A stretch of 64,000 nt of DNA from Nageia nagi (GCA_050084985.1 JBITNC010000001.1:107756001-107820000), one strand, 5' to 3'; positions 25,332 to 35,426 are shown, numbered from the stretch's first letter. Numbers and translations are program-made. The notes: a model not told the origin generated them from the letters alone.

Positions 25332-26553
25332 ATGATTAAAACAAAAAGGATGAATCTGGAAAAGAAATCTGCTAAAGGTAGCATAATGCCACCACAAGTA
25401 CGATTTCCACCACCAAGATATCCAGGTGATTTAGCATTAACTTATTTAAAACATGGATTTGATTTTAATCTCTTAAATTATTTACAATTGACTATTGATG
25501 AACAATTTGAAATAACATATCATATGTTTTGTGGTATAAATAATGGTTGGGAAATCACTTTTTGTGGATATGAAGTAAGCATTATTTTAGATCCACAAGT
25601 CTATTTCACCCATAGGGAAAGAATATCACAAGAAATAACAATTTTCTACCTACAATGGCCTTATGGAATACCGAGAATCATCATAAATTGCCAATTAACT
25701 GAGTATTCACTCCTTTTAGCTAGGATGAAATATGTTAAACAATTAACCAAAAGCCTAGAATGGATGGATGAAATTTTACATTATTTACCTCATAAAAGGG
25801 TGATTTATGATTTTTCAAATACTTTTATGGCTTTTCCTCCTCGAACGTTACAACAACACTATAGGCAAACTCACATATTTTCATGCATGCAAATGTGACA
25901 CACAATTTGGAAATGAAAGTTGGAGAAAAGGCAAGTTTATCGTATTGTCGAACTTACAATGATGAATCAAATAAGGGTTAGAAATGAGATTATCAAAAAA
26001 CTATCAAAAGGACATAGAGTGTGGAATAATGGAAGTTATCTTCCGAGGTTCGAAAGTAGGTATGACAAAGATATCTTTATGAAAGTTATTCATAATGTTC
26101 CTACTCCTTTGTATTCAAATATCTTTTCCATGCCTCTTGAAATACAACAAAAAATGGCCTTGATGTTTTATGATGCACACGAATCTTATGGTTGGGATGT
26201 CAAAGTAAATGGATATCAAGTTATTGTTTGTATCAACACATTTGAGTTATGGTGTTCTCCTAACTCAGAATATGATTTAATGATATATTTCTATCTTCTG
26301 TGGCCTATAGAAAAACCCAAAATAATAGTTGATTGTACTCATAACCTGACTTTAAAACATCGAGAACAAATAATCTCTATCACTCAAACCATAACAGTCG
26401 AACACTTAGATTATTGTATTCTATAAATCTATGATAATCAAGTGGTATTAGATTTTAGTTTTTTGTTTAGTTCAACACATTGCTCATTTAATCCTAATGC
26501 AGTACAAACTTGATTTGAATGCATCATGAATAGATTCCCTAGAAAAAATGATA
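25332..26553 (+). pseudogene. extra sense ORF of T1 with duplicated unknown domain
   Basis: It starts 86 bp after the integrase stop at an ATG and runs about 405 codons. T2 has a clear homologue at 62079-63308. It contains two divergent copies of one domain, at about residues 60-150 and 272-362. Both show the pattern GW-[DE]-[IV]-x3-GY-[EQ]-V, then FYL-x-WP-x4-P-[RK]-II, an [ND]C pair and an amphipathic helix. I do not recognise the family. The two domains are separated by a TGA at 25914 that also occurs at the same site in T2. The TGA at 25896 is specific to T1, where T2 has R. No signal peptide or long membrane segment is visible, so it is not an obvious envelope. The small alpha/beta layout could be compared with RWD/UBC-like folds, but that is a guess. 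Confidence 0.75.
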
Positions 26554-27060
26554 AAATCCTAAAAAATTATAAAATTATAAAATCCTAAAAAATTGAAAAC
26601 TATAAAACACATAAAACTTATAAAACTATAAAATCTACCTAGATGGAAACATCTAGAGGTTACTTGGCAATTGGGTGCCCTGCCCTCGTATGATGTGAAT
26701 ATATGTTGCATATCATTGTAAAAGTGATTATCCAGTAAATGTGTAATATGTGAAAAGGTCATTTTAGAATAATCTCCTTGTTATCACTACATTCACTTTG
26801 TCTTTTCTTTTATAAAGAAATGATATACCATAGATGATAGAAAAACATAAAGTTTGTGATTAAAAGAAAATCCAAAAACTCCAAACACTTACGAAATTAA
26901 AAAATTCTAAGAGAATTTGAATGAAATCATTCTAAGAGACATTAAGAGTGAAAGTTATGCATCTATCCTATTATTCGCTTCATCTCGAACCCAAGAATCA
27001 TTTGATAGTAAAAAAAAAAAAAGGAGATCACAAAAAAAAAAAATTGCTACATTATATCAA
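26554..27060 (+). other. non-coding stretch with A-rich repeats
   Basis: 26540-26640 repeats variants of AAAATCCTAAAAAATTATAA. 26640-26770 is conserved in T2 (61870-62000), including TTGGCAATTGGGTGCCCTGCCC. A poly-A tract lies at 27009-27043. No coding capacity is seen. The conservation between T1 and T2 suggests a functional untranslated segment. Confidence 0.6.
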
Positions 27061-27084
27061 TGATTCTTGGGTGATTACAATATC

Positions 27085-27121
27085 CTCTACCGAGGCTATG
27101 GACGCCTGACTGGCAGTAGAG
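27085..27121 (+). ncRNA. 37-nt hairpin 1 (candidate structured RNA element)
   Basis: The outer arms CTCTAC and GTAGAG are complementary over 6 bp. An inner AGGC/GCCT stem closes a TATGGAC loop, with a 3' asymmetric bulge GACTGGCA. The same design recurs at 27151-27187 and in T2 at 61530-61566. It could be a structured RNA signal of the element transcript; transcription and function are inferred. Confidence 0.55.
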
Positions 27122-27150
27122 CAAGGTTGTAGCAGGATCGAGGGGTTAAT

Positions 27151-27187
27151 CCTCATCGGGGCTATGGACGCCTGTCTAGCAATGAGG
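27151..27187 (+). ncRNA. 37-nt hairpin 2 (candidate structured RNA element)
   Basis: It has the same length and interior as hairpin 1 (loop TATGGAC, inner GGC/GCC). The outer stem is CCTCAT paired with ATGAGG, so the bases differ from hairpin 1 while complementarity is kept. T2 lacks this copy, apparently through a deletion between GGTTA direct repeats. Confidence 0.55.
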
Positions 27188-27539
27188 CATACCTTACGAG
27201 TGGCAATATGTCCATTTTGGTTAGCGACCTTCTTTCCTATGGACCTCTATACGTTTCATATGGATAGACTAGCTTATTAATGTCTCTAGGATATTTTATC
27301 TCAAATGATCTAAGAAGGGAAATGAATCTCACTACACACACTGGAGTTTATAGATTTTTTATCAACATATAACAACATTGTTTGATATCATCTTAGGTTG
27401 TTAAATCTTGAGATAAAGAAAGATAAGGTAGATGTTATAATAACTTGGTTATTAATCCAAAATCACCTAATCTTTTGTCATGGTTTGTAATTTGTTTATG
27501 TTTAGAGTCATTTATGTCATTTTGTTAAATCCATTCCTT

Positions 27540-27840
27540 TTGAAAATATCATTACCTTTGAACATTATTAAAATTGCTTTTCTTTGGAAAGGATAAGAAT
27601 GATTATTTATTGTTCCGCTGACCAAGATAAAGTTAATGTTCATATACATCCATAAGTCACTAGTGTGTCATGTCAAGCCATTTTTACTATTATCTATTAC
27701 CTTTGAACATTATTAAAATTACTTTTCTTTGGAAAGGATAAGAATGATTATTTATTGTTCCCCTAACCAAGATAAAGTTAATGTTCATATACATCCATAA
27801 GTCACTAGTTTGTCATGTCAAGAAGTTTATTGTAAAATTG
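27540..27840 (+). repeat. 152-bp tandem duplication in T1 3' region
   Basis: Two units starting near 27551 and 27703 share a segment from CCTTTGAACATTATTAAAAT through AAAGTTAATGTTCATATAC to GTCATGTCAAG. T2 has three related units in the opposite orientation at 60780-61160. They are non-coding. Confidence 0.85.
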
Positions 27841-28330
27841 CCAAGTACGAAAGATGATGCATCTGATTCCGCAAAAACATAATAAAAATATGTCCTTAAA
27901 TAACTTAACTTATTAAAATCATAAATAGGATTTATTGTTTATAGAAACTATAATCGTACTTATTATTAACTTAATTTTGAGATTAGTAACATCATCAAAC
28001 TAATTTGTTAATATATGTTATATATTTCATCATTATACATCATACATTCTACAATTATATCTATGCATCATACATTTTGAAAATTACATCTATCATTAAC
28101 ATATATTCATCATAAAGTAGTTAAAAAGACAATTATGATCTACATAACATCACATAATACCTATTTTATCATAAATCTATATATAGAATGAAAGATCATG
28201 CATCAAGAATCATACAAGTAACATAAATATCAAAGATCTATCTATCTATATATACATCATCATAGTCCATCAAAAGGTCATCATAACATAATGAATCATA
28301 CAATAAAAATACAAGGGTCCAATAACCTCA
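27841..28330 (+). other. AT-rich non-coding stretch
   Basis: It is rich in short repeats around ATCATACATT and ATATATCAT. The corresponding stretch in T2 is 60010-60770. No coding signal is seen; it would be the 3' untranslated part of the antisense gene at 28330-30742. Confidence 0.6.
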
Positions 28331-30742
28331 TAAGCATATAAAAATAACATCATGAAAAAGGGTATCCTCAAGGACTACCCCAACCACTACCTGGTCTGCT
28401 AGGACTACTTGGTTGCCACCGCCATCTACTTATCTCTTCAGTACCTTGACCTGGAGGAGTAGTGCCTACAGATCCTATAGGGCTACCCAGATGTTAAGCT
28501 CCTCGTAACTCGGATGAACCAACAACCCCTAAGGGAGATGCCTAGGGTGTACCACTCCTACTAGGAAAACTCTGTGACCTCTGAGTCCTACCTAGAGACC
28601 CAACTATGCCCTATGCACTACTACCTATCTAATACGCTGAGATGTCTATAGGCATATAACTATATAGAGGTATAGGATAGTGAGCCCCAAGAGTAAAAGC
28701 TGGAACACCTGTCAACCATGTTTATACTATACCACTATAAAAATATTACTACTGATAAATGACATGATTGAAAACTAAAGGACCACCTCTAGAAGTAGAT
28801 GCTGCTCCCAACTGATGAGCCTGAGCTCCCTGTAAAGAGGAATGAGCCTCATCTCTCTCCTATCTATACTTATCTTACTCAGCCCTATACCTGTACATAC
28901 ATGAGTGGGCCTATGTGAATTGGTGTCTTAGCTCATAAATATCCCCTAGCAAAGTATCAATGTTAGGAACCTATGTAGTAGGAGCCTCCTCGACTCCACA
29001 TGCAACCTCTAGGGTAGCTCCCTCCTCACCTACACCCATAGCCTCCTCCTCAGGAGCTAACTCCTTAGGAGTATCTACCATAACCTCCTTGCTAACAGCC
29101 TCCTCTCTTGCAGCCTCTACTCCTATAGGCTCCTTGCCTACCTCTCCCCCTCCTACTATCACACCCAACTCCTCAACAACATCAGTGCATCGATAAACAT
29201 GTCGACCCTCGAATCTACCCTCTAGGCCATCATCTCCCTCATCCCATTAGACCCTAAATGCCTCAAACACCCCTACATCATCCTCCCTGGTATCATCCTC
29301 TAATGATCCCTCCTCTGAGTAGGATCCAACTCTGCATAAACCAATGGTTGTACACCATCTACTGAAATAGTGCCCTCACACTGATATGGCATTGATGGGG
29401 TAGGTACATCCTAAACTAGGCTAAACTGATGGCGTAACTACTCAAAATGAAAATACTCCAAAAAATTAGCTTGATGACCACTCAAAACATGTGGCTACCA
29501 AATACTAGTAAGCTCAACTACGAGCTCTCCCCAGATGGGATACAAGCAGTAAGGTTTGAATCTCACCTGATCTGGAATCAAGTGACTAAGCATGTGGTGA
29601 TAATAGCTCACATCTTGATGAACTCCATCTGATGGTGAATATAAAAATCATCACACCATTGGATTATGTCTGCCTCGTAATCTAAGTGACTACCAAATCC
29701 TGGCATTGATAACCATAGAGGATGAGCCATAGCTATATGCTCATAAGCCCATGCCTGCAAGGTGATAGTAACTGATAAAGAGGCCCTATGCCCCTAAGAA
29801 TAAAATAAGAGCTCCTTGTAAATCTGAGCTAATAATGTGGGTACCCAAGCATACACTGTACCCTGCTACATCATATCTATAATAATGGGCAACAACGACC
29901 ATGAAAACCTCCCATTGCCAGTATCAAGGAGAGCATAACACTGTATTAAACCCATCAAATATGAAAAATGGATCGTCCCCTACTGATCCTCCATCCAGTA
30001 CTAGTAATATCAGATACCACCTGAAATAATCTTCGAAATAATAGTATCAACTTGAGCAACCCCATACAAATAAGAAATAGCAGGTAAAGCTCCTGTTCTA
30101 TCCACCACAGGCAAAATCCTCTATCCATGAATGGGGAGTCTATACAATCTATGTATATCCTCCACTATGATGATCACCTCCCCTATCGAAAGATGAAAAG
30201 TACATGTCATTGCATCCCATCTATCTAACAATGCAGCTAATAAAGGATACTTCCAATTAATGCGACCCATGTGTGGACCCACTCCAAAACCAATGGACCT
30301 GAAAAAGGTATGATCGGTTGGACCTAGAAGACCTTTACCCTCCTGTAGAATCAAGGGATATCTACCTTGAGGCTCAAATATGTCTCGAACCTGTATAATG
30401 TTAAAAAGGTTCAGCACAAAAAAAAATGGCATTTCATACTAAAACATCGGCATTTCAAATAAGTAAGACTCAATCGTCAGTGTTTGCATTCCAAACATCA
30501 GTGACTCTGTCAACCAAATTATGAAAAATTTCATAAAAAAATATAAACAAAAGCATGATTTACAAAATTCATCCGATAAAAACAATCAAAGTAATTTTTA
30601 AATATCATACATGGTTTCAATTTTGAAATTAAACGGTTAAATTACAAGTTATAAATAAAAAATAGAAAAGAAAGTGATTTCAAAACCCTACCTCTTCCCG
30701 AATAGGTCGAGAACGTCCAGTGGAGCATCTACATGGAGGCAT
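28330..30742 (-). pseudogene. antisense plant-mobile-domain-like gene inside T1
   Basis: This gene runs opposite to gag-pol. A short first exon (30742-30692) starts with ATG and a C-, R- and P-rich peptide. The second exon, from 30390, begins VRDIFEPQGRYPL and contains LLAALLDRWDAMTCTFHL, then GEVIIIVEDIHRLYRLPIHG. This matches the WxxxTxTFHLPxGExxxTLxDVxxLxGLPxxG pattern of the plant mobile domain (PMD). Downstream, broken frames retain GIRYYWYWMEDQ and WSLLPIIIDMM near 29900. A low-complexity S/P/G-rich tail ends near 28360. Antisense extra ORFs with PMD similarity have been described in Tat-clade elements. Several stops make this copy a pseudogene. T2 keeps only the tail. Confidence 0.75.
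30391..30691 (-). other. candidate intron of the antisense PMD-like gene
   Basis: On the minus strand, GAG|GTAGGG at 30692/30691 and TATACAG|GTTCGAG at 30391/30390 bound a 301-bp AT-rich segment. The exons meet in phase 0, joining REE to VRDIF. The segment itself is largely closed and includes CG-containing motifs. Only an intron on the antisense strand would survive genomic RNA replication of the element. Confidence 0.55.
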
Positions 30743-31423
30743 GGTAATTGTAGCGAATATCAATGGCTAGAAATCAATGAGATTGCAAGGGAAACTCATT
30801 CTATCTAATAATGAAAGTGAAAACTAAAAAGAAATGAATGAGAAAAAGTTAAAATTTTTTCCTTTTGAAACACCAATGACTGGAAGACGGACACCGATGA
30901 CTGTAACTAAACACCGATGACTTTAAGATGAACGTCGATGACCGCCACTAAACACCAGTGATTGGAAGTAAAATGCCACATTTAGGAATAGCCATGAGAA
31001 CATTAAAATTTTCTCAAAATAACCTTGAATTGGTCAAGAAAATCAAAATATAATAAAATGTGATGTATCATTGTTACAGGAGATCATCTTGAAACTCCGT
31101 TATCGGGACAAAGGACAACACCATCAAACTCATATACTAAAGAGGACTTATACACTACATGTGTGCTTAGACATGCAAAACAACATAACAAAAATGTCAT
31201 GCAACTGTCACACAAGCTCAACACATTGTCATACCGAAAATAGTCACTTCTGAAGTATATTAAATTTGTTTTCAAAACTACATCAAATGTAAAATGGAAA
31301 CACATTTTATCATAATTTTGATTCATCTAAGAAATTGAGTCAAAACTTATATCATAAAAAAGCAATAAAGCTTCTCATTCTATATTTTTGAAATCATCAA
31401 CCGCATTTCTTGGTTGATAATTC
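30743..31423. other. T1 region upstream of the antisense gene
   Basis: No coding signal is seen. 30880-30965 holds a cluster of short similar motifs (CACCGATGAC, CGTCGATGAC, CAGTGATTGG). 31080-31260 aligns with 58660-58850 of T2, so it is a conserved non-coding stretch. It would contain the promoter of the antisense gene, but I cannot point to a TATA box with confidence. Confidence 0.45.
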
Positions 31424-31437
31424 AAAAAGGGGCAAAA
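31424..31437 (+). promoter_or_regulatory. T1 polypurine tract
   Basis: AAAAAGGGGCAAAA directly precedes the 3' LTR, the position at which plus-strand DNA synthesis of LTR elements is primed. The same tract is present in T2 (58572-58586, opposite orientation). Confidence 0.85.
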
Positions 31438-32287
31438 TGTAGACACCTAAAAATGTCCCTTTTTTAACTAGTAAACATTGAAATAATCATAACTCCTCAC
31501 AATAATATAAAATAGGTTTAAAAACCTTATTATTGGATAGCTCTCATCGAGCACATGCAAAATGGGTGGTCACATGACTCTTTTTAGGTAAAATTGGCTA
31601 TTTGGCATTCATTTTAATATTATTACAAAATTTGAAAACCAATCGCCAGCGACCCAAGATAGTCACCGATGTTTTGAGGTGATTGCCGATGTTCGTATGG
31701 TAATTATCGATGACTCTGTAATAGCCGAACAAGAAACCAAAATAGCGAGATAAAGTTGAAATGTTTCAACTTTCTAAGATGATGTGGATAGAGGGGGTCA
31801 GTTACGACCTACGATGGCTTTTCACTTCCTCTTACCAACCTTGGAACATCTCACCCAAAATCTATAAATACAAGCTAATACAAAGCAAAAAAGAGAGAAT
31901 ATTGACCCATTTTTGAAGTAGGGTAATGCTACCAAAATCTTGTGAGCTCATACCTTTTATTATTTTATGCTAGTTTCAATTCAATACATGTCATACATAG
32001 ATGCTTTGATGTTATTGTTTTTTGCATGTGTGTAGGATTTACAGGTTGTCCATATCAAGGAGAGAAGCAAGCAAATCAAAAACAATGAAGATCTAATACC
32101 TTCATTTTGGCAAATGGCATTTGTAAAAGTCCCTTCCAAGGGCAAATTGTATTTTGAACTAAAAATCAATATCAATTTATAATTACAGCATTTCAATCTA
32201 TTTCACATAATTTGAGGTTCAGTGAAGATTTAAGAATAATTTGTATTTCATGTTATTCTACATTCTAGCTTTATTTTCACTACAACA
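31438..32287 (+). repeat. T1 3' LTR
   Basis: It begins TGTAGACACC, ends CACTACAACA, and aligns end to end with the 5' LTR. Differences are scattered and largely transitions. TATAAATA is at 31863. Confidence 0.95.
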
Positions 32288-32292
32288 AATAA
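32288..32292. repeat. T1 target-site duplication, right
   Basis: AATAA follows the 3' LTR and matches 16453-16457. Confidence 0.9.
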
Positions 32293-32502
32293 GGTTTAAA
32301 GAAACCTTATAATCTTTTAAGAATAAGGTGATAGCTTACCATAAATAGATAATCTAGCCTGTTCATGCCCAAATGATTTGGATCTTTACTCACATCCCAT
32401 CAGGCATACCAAAAATGAATGTGGAACTACTATTGATTAGTATAATGTAACCTAGGTGTTTGGTTTGGTAAATTCTCCATTGCTTGATAACATTAGGGTT
32501 CT
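32293..32502 (-). mobile_element. M1 leader, primer site and 5' LTR end
   Basis: This is the M1 sequence on the far side of T1. 32393-32414 reads on the minus strand TTTTGGTATGCCTGATGGGA, a primer-site region like that of TG-A and TG-B (TTTTGGCATGCCCAGTGGGA). The LTR terminus (TATTGATTAG on the plus strand) starts at 32431 and is cut at 32502 by the Copia LTR. Confidence 0.65.
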
Positions 32503-32974
32503 TGTGAAGGGATAAACTATAACTAATACAATCCTAAATTCCCAAGATCACATGAAAGCTCATACTCACATCAAGATAAATCAAGAAGGAAATCTCACAA
32601 AGTGACACAAGATGTAAGTGGTTCCTCCAACTAGGAGTACATACACTAACTAGATCTCATTTCATTCATAAAATTGAACCTCTTACAATTCTTCTAACTC
32701 ATATCCTAAACATTATCATATAGCATAGCTTTACTCCGTAAATTGGTGTGTGATCATGAAGAGGGAGCCTTATATTTAGGATAAAATCTCTCTTTGGATC
32801 ACCTTTTTATCCAACATACAAAAGTGGGCATGCTCATGACATGGAGTGAAGGATAAGTTACATTATCATATTCACTTAAATACTTAAGGTATAAAATGAT
32901 ACCCTTAAGTATTAGTGAACTTACATAGAATATTTAATACAAACCTTTACAATAATGCATTATACATTCCAACA
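32503..32974 (-). repeat. Copia LTR a
   Basis: It is homologous along its length to 33210-33715 and 46834-47337. It ends with CATTCCAACA on the plus strand. The left end is degenerate (TGTGAAGG for TGAGAGAG), so the start is uncertain by a few bases. Confidence 0.8.
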
Positions 32975-33209
32975 CTCCTCTTTAATGCAATATTGGGATA
33001 GAGAAAGTAGAGAGAAGAAGAAGAGAGAAAGTAAGAGAGTTCTCCTTCAAATAGTTACAAAAAAGATGAGAAATTTTTACATATTTATGAAGTAAGAAAT
33101 ATCTAGTTTGAAACTCACTACTTTGCCAAATACAATCATTAACCACAACCAATTTCAATGTATATGAAGTAGTTATCCAATTGGAAGTCATGAAGAGTCT
33201 CCAAGAACA
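32975..33209 (-). mobile_element. mini internal segment between Copia LTRs a and b
   Basis: These 235 bp match 33716-33950, the 3'-untranslated end of Copia-1. At the right end, just after CTCCAAGA, they switch to the LTR border. The 3'-untranslated region and the primer-site region of Copia-1 share CTCCAAG (33938 and 46811). LTR a, this segment and LTR b therefore look like an element whose whole internal region was deleted at that microhomology. Confidence 0.65.
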
Positions 33210-33715
33210 TGAGAGAGTTGAACTATAACAAGAATAATCCTAAACAACTAATATCTCTTGAAATCTCATAATACACATCTAATAAACTCACAAATAAAAC
33301 AATCTCACATAGTACCTCAAGTTGTAAAGTGGTTCCTTCAACTAGGAGTACATCTACTAATTAGATCTTTACTTCAATCACAAATACAATTCTCTTACAA
33401 TCCTCCTAATGTCAACTCCTACAGTTCTATCCTATAGCATAACTTTACACTACAAATTGGTATGTGATCACAAAGAGGGAGTCTTCTATTTATAGGCCAA
33501 AATCCTTCTTTGAATCACCCTTTTATCCAATGTACAAAAGCATGACATGCACATCCTTTTAACCAAAGGGCATGCTCATGACATGAAGTGTAGGATAAGT
33601 TACATTATCATATTTATTTAAATACTTAAAGTATCAAATGACACCCTTAAGTATTTGTGAATTTACATAAAAGATTTAATACAACCTTTACAATAATGCA
33701 TTATACATTCTAACA
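33210..33715 (-). repeat. Copia LTR b (3' LTR of Copia-1)
   Basis: 506 bp, TGAGAGAG to TCTAACA on the plus strand. On the minus strand it runs TG to CA. A TATA box (TATAAATA on the minus strand) lies at 33487-33494 and is conserved in LTR c. Confidence 0.88.
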
Positions 33716-34003
33716 CTCCCCCTTAATGCAATATTGGGATAGAGTGAGTAAGAGAGAAGAAGAAGAGAAAGTAAGAGAGTTCCTCTCCAAATAGATACAA
33801 TGAAGATGAGCACTTTTTACATATTTTTGAAATAAGAAAGATCTAGTTTGAGACTCGTTACTTTGCCAAATACAATCATTAATTATAATCAATTTCAATG
33901 TACATGAAGTAATCATCCAACTAGAAGTCATGAAGAGTCTCCAAGAGCCTACATACCTGAGGTAAGTAACTTGCAATCTCAGAGGAACCTGCAAGTCATA
34001 AGC

Positions 34004-34008
34004 ATCTC
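34004..34008. repeat. TG-A target-site duplication, left
   Basis: ATCTC precedes the left LTR and recurs at 38553-38557. The uninterrupted site is visible in the second Copia copy near 47390 (AGCAGCTCAAATAAC). Confidence 0.9.
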
Positions 34009-35426
34009 TATTGATTAGGATTGTGTAATATATGCATCGTGAACAATCTTAACCAAAGTAAATCAAGAACAGACTATAGTGACAGTCTGATCTCTGGAGA
34101 AGGCCAGTTCCTTATCTATTGGGCGTAGAAAAAGTAACAGGAAAGGAAATAAAAGAGTAGAGTGCAAGGAATTCAAGCAAAAGGGTTAGGGTAATAGGAA
34201 AGAAATAAAAAGAGTAGAGTGTGAGGAATTTAAGCAAAAGGCTTAGGGTAACAAGAGAGAAAGCAAAGGTGGACCACTAGTTTAGCGCGGGCTTTCACAG
34301 TGTGTGAAACCTTGGCTTGAATCTAGTGTAGCAGCTATGGTACAAGCTCTCACTCTCTAATAGTTTCCCAGCTTTACTCTACCATGTAGCAGACACAGTT
34401 ATACTAGCAACTCACAATTATCATTCAGGAAACAAGCCAAGCTGCCACAATGTAACCAAATTAAGAATGACAATTACAAGTGCTAGATAAGAAAGGTCAA
34501 GATGGTATCATATTACTGATAAAAACTACAGGTCTTCGAGAATAAATGTAAAGAGCAATACTAGGCTTCCGACCCTTTTCCACTTTATTTTCATATACTT
34601 ATACTGCAGTAACAACAGTTACAAGAATTGCAGAATAGAAACATTTACAAAAATGGCTTCAAGATTCTAGCCTTCTTTTAACTGATACTACCTACATACG
34701 CCACTTGGCAGAATATTACAAAAATGGGGTAGATTGCAGATGATACAGCTTCTTGATAACTATGATCTGACCTCTTGCTAGCCTTGTCTCTACATTCTGG
34801 AATGCTCTACTCATTGGCTCCAACTATTTGATTCCCCTTACTGACCTCATCACTTCTAGGCTCTAATTTTGGGTTAAGGCCTGGAATTGCTGACCTCATC
34901 ACTTACCTCTGGAATGTTTTGCTGACCTCATCACTTCCGAGATCCAATTTTGGGTTAAGGCCCGGAATCACTGACGTCATCTCTTACCTCCAAAATGTTT
35001 TGCTCACTGGCTCCAGCTTCTCAATTTCCTTTGATGACCTCATCATCTTTAGGCTCCAATTTCATTCAAAAATGTAAACATCGTTCTCCCTGATGATGTT
35101 ATCTCTACATTCTGGAATGCTCTACTCACTGGCTCTGGCTATTTGATCACTCTTTGCTGACCTCATCACTTTTGGAATGCTTTAATTACTAACCCCAGCC
35201 TCACAATTCCGCTTGCTAACCTCATCATCTCTGGAACCCGGTCTTTGACCAAAATGTGACCATCTTATCCTCCATGATGTCATCATTTTATTTCGGAACG
35301 CTTTACTTCCAGACTCCAGACTATTTTGTTTACTCTAGAAAACTCTCGAGAATCTTAAAATGAACCCATGATTGCAAGTAAAGTACACTGGGGCTTTAAT
35401 AAAGAATTTATTATGTATAATATACA
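34009..35426 (-). repeat. TG-A 3' LTR
   Basis: Starts TATTGATTAGG (TG decayed to TA) and ends TATAATATACA on the plus strand. It contains a tract of short repeats with GATGAGGTCA-like and TGATGTCAT-like motifs (34790-35300), including one perfect TGACGTCA at 34972-34979. Confidence 0.93.

Larger units (their letters stand above)
16458..32287 (+). mobile_element. complete Tat-like Ty3/gypsy element T1 (15.8 kb)
   Basis: Two LTRs of 849 and 850 bp, flanked by AATAA, bound an internal region. In order it holds the primer site, a repeat-rich leader, gag, protease, reverse transcriptase, RNase H, a second RNase H, integrase, an extra sense gene, paired hairpins, tandem repeats, an antisense gene and a polypurine tract. 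The second RNase H after the first, the integrase and the large size place it with the Tat clade. It is inserted in the leader of M1. Stops in all genes make it non-autonomous now. Confidence 0.93.

Noticed and set aside
25332-26553. Reading the extra ORF as a retroviral-type envelope
   Set aside because: No signal peptide, no long membrane segment and no Cys-rich ectodomain are visible.
28960-29196. Plus-strand open frame rich in A, S, T and P (78 codons)
   Set aside because: It lies opposite the broken antisense gene of T1, and its composition mirrors the low-complexity minus-strand coding; I treat it as a shadow.
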